Assembly: GCF_902459465.1 (NCBI RefSeq)
Contig: NC_047077.1
Location: forward strand, 1,550,001-1,614,000
Source: Asterias rubens
Lineage: Eukaryota > Echinodermata > Asteroidea > Forcipulatida > Asteriidae
Direction: 5' to 3'
DNA length: 64,000 nt
Both the position numbers and the translations under genes were made by a program. The notes below the pieces were generated by a model. It was not told the origin of the DNA and did no database searches. It was given only the letters and a program-made list of their open reading frames with translations. Of this stretch, positions 62,801-64,000 are shown in pieces. The first letter of the stretch is position 1. Each line of letters opens with the position of its first letter.

Positions 62801-64000
62801 AGACTACTAAGCATTGCTTACAAGATGAGATTACTAGCCAAATAATGCCATGTCACATGTACAATCTGTAACTAGTATCTTGCTTATTTTTTGCTATACA
62901 GAACATTGTTAAAAGCACTGTTTTCTCCTTAAAATGGGCCCTAATCTCCTTTCAATTCAAGGAAACATTTGCATAAACCAGTCTAAATTTAGCAGGATGA
63001 AACTTTTTTTAAATTAATTTTCTGTTTCTAATATAAATAATTACTACCGACTGAAGACCCCTGACAATCCAAGATGAAACTTTGAGTAGTCTGGTTCAGC
63101 AGTGACTGGAATGATCTGGTGCCTGCCTCAATCATCTTCTCGCTGGTCGCTTTTTTCTCTCTGTAAGTTTTGACATGATGAGTTCTGATAATATGGCCTC
63201 ATGGGAAAAGAAAACTCAGCAGGAAATGCATTATGGGAAGGTAACAGGGAAAAGATATGATTGGCAATAGAAAGTTGGGAAAGGATATAAGAAATGGTAG
63301 GTATTGGGACACTACAAATATACAAAGTAATATCTAAAATGTTCACTAACTGGAGAGTAACCTTTCTTTTTCAGAAAAAAAAACATTTCTACCACTGTTT
63401 GATTCATTGTGAACAAACCAAGAATGGAAAAGGTCTTGGGTTTGAATCTCACTCGAGCAATATGCATGTAGATTTGTTCAAAGCACTTTCCATCCAAGAG
63501 TAAAAGCAAATAATGTTCTTTATCCTTGATGCCAATTTTAACATCTTTTAAAACCCACTGTCATTTCCTAGCAAGCTAACATATTCCGAGCAGGCTACAT
63601 CAAAACATGAGAATCCATAAGATTTAACCCATTTCTTTCTCATTAGGGAGTTGTGCCACTCGTTTTGTCTCAACAACAAATGATATAATATAATTTTAAA
63701 AAATTGAAAATATATTCAATTTTTCATTTGTTTATGAGATTATTTTGCAGAAGAAAGGCTTCAAGAAGCAATGAAAATGATTTCAGTAAATCTTGTACAA
63801 AAAAATGGATTCAAATAAAGTAATTAAATTTATAGGTTCATTCTTTAGTGAACATTTCAGTGAATAGGGGAGGGGTGTACACCACATGGGAAACATAAAA
63901 ATTACTATTTGCACACCATTACTATACTATAAGAACCACTCCACAACACAACCATGCAACATAACAGAAAGCTACTCATTCTTATCAAATATACATGCAA
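62801..64000. other. Unassigned right end of window
   Basis: No gene recognised. 63080-63165 could be a LINE tail (plus frame FSSDWNDLVPASI). 63425-63540 is a SINE family-A fragment (gggtttgaatctcactcgag). The RIM exon expected upstream of 59904 was not found here. Confidence 0.4.

Noticed and set aside
63075-63170. Minus-strand exon-like frame (EKKATSEKMIEAGTRSFQSL) with an acceptor-like cttacag
   Set aside because: Its phase does not fit the next RIM exon, and the plus strand reads like a LINE end (FSSDWNDLVPASI), so a retroelement relic is more likely.
1-64000. CRISPR arrays, operons, bacterial signals
   Set aside because: The window is clearly intron-containing eukaryotic DNA; tandem repeats lack unique spacers.

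Overview
This is a vertebrate-style, intron-rich animal nuclear sequence. It is AT-rich, and most of its length is introns and degraded transposable elements. The gene set (a 12-exon CHID1, a RIM-family synaptic gene, a TICAM-like TIR adaptor, a C2H2 zinc-finger protein) together with abundant tRNA-derived SINEs, CR1/jockey-like LINE tails, Penelope-like relics and many MITEs suggests a marine invertebrate deuterostome. An echinoderm is my best guess. That is an inference; nothing here identifies the species.

All four genes I can defend lie on the minus strand. From left to right: (1) 7903-25115, a complete CHID1 (chitinase domain-containing protein 1). I rebuilt 12 coding exons whose phases all agree, giving 1188 nt and 395 residues. 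(2) 29979-32333, a two-coding-exon gene for a 497-residue adaptor with a TICAM-like TIR domain followed by a C-terminal Death domain, the reverse of the MyD88 order. (3) 39074-40630, a single-coding-exon protein of 518 residues with twelve C2H2 fingers and a C-terminal tail built from a 60-bp coding minisatellite. (4) 56072-59904, the last five exons of a RIM (regulating synaptic membrane exocytosis) gene, covering the C-terminal linker and the C2B domain. Its upstream exons were not found and probably lie beyond position 64000. A possible first exon of an unknown plus-strand gene is at 36160-36375.

The rest is accessory DNA. 1-6300 holds duplicated segments, G/C-homopolymer repeats, a SINE and a near-perfect hairpin. 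6604-25000 is CHID1 introns and 3' flank, filled with TTAA-flanked MITEs, an hAT-like MITE with an 8-bp target duplication, LINE and Penelope relics, and a large inverted-arm composite at about 9640-14190. 32900-36000 carries two long-arm foldback elements with exact 9-bp target duplications and a palindrome with a telomere-like centre. 41270-42125 and 43253-45462 carry further foldbacks and a 2.2-kb inverted-repeat element enclosing a 69-bp satellite with higher-order structure. 45900-56070 has no recognisable gene and may include the 3' UTR of the RIM gene.

The genes do not form one pathway. CHID1 (secreted/lysosomal, sugar-binding) and the TIR-Death adaptor are both plausibly immune-related. 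The RIM gene is neuronal (active-zone vesicle release), and the zinc-finger protein is presumably a DNA-binding regulator. The most unusual points are the TIR-Death architecture, a CHID1 stop codon coinciding with the TTAA at a MITE end, tandem copies of the RIM terminal codons in its 3' flank, and the satellite-carrying inverted-repeat element.
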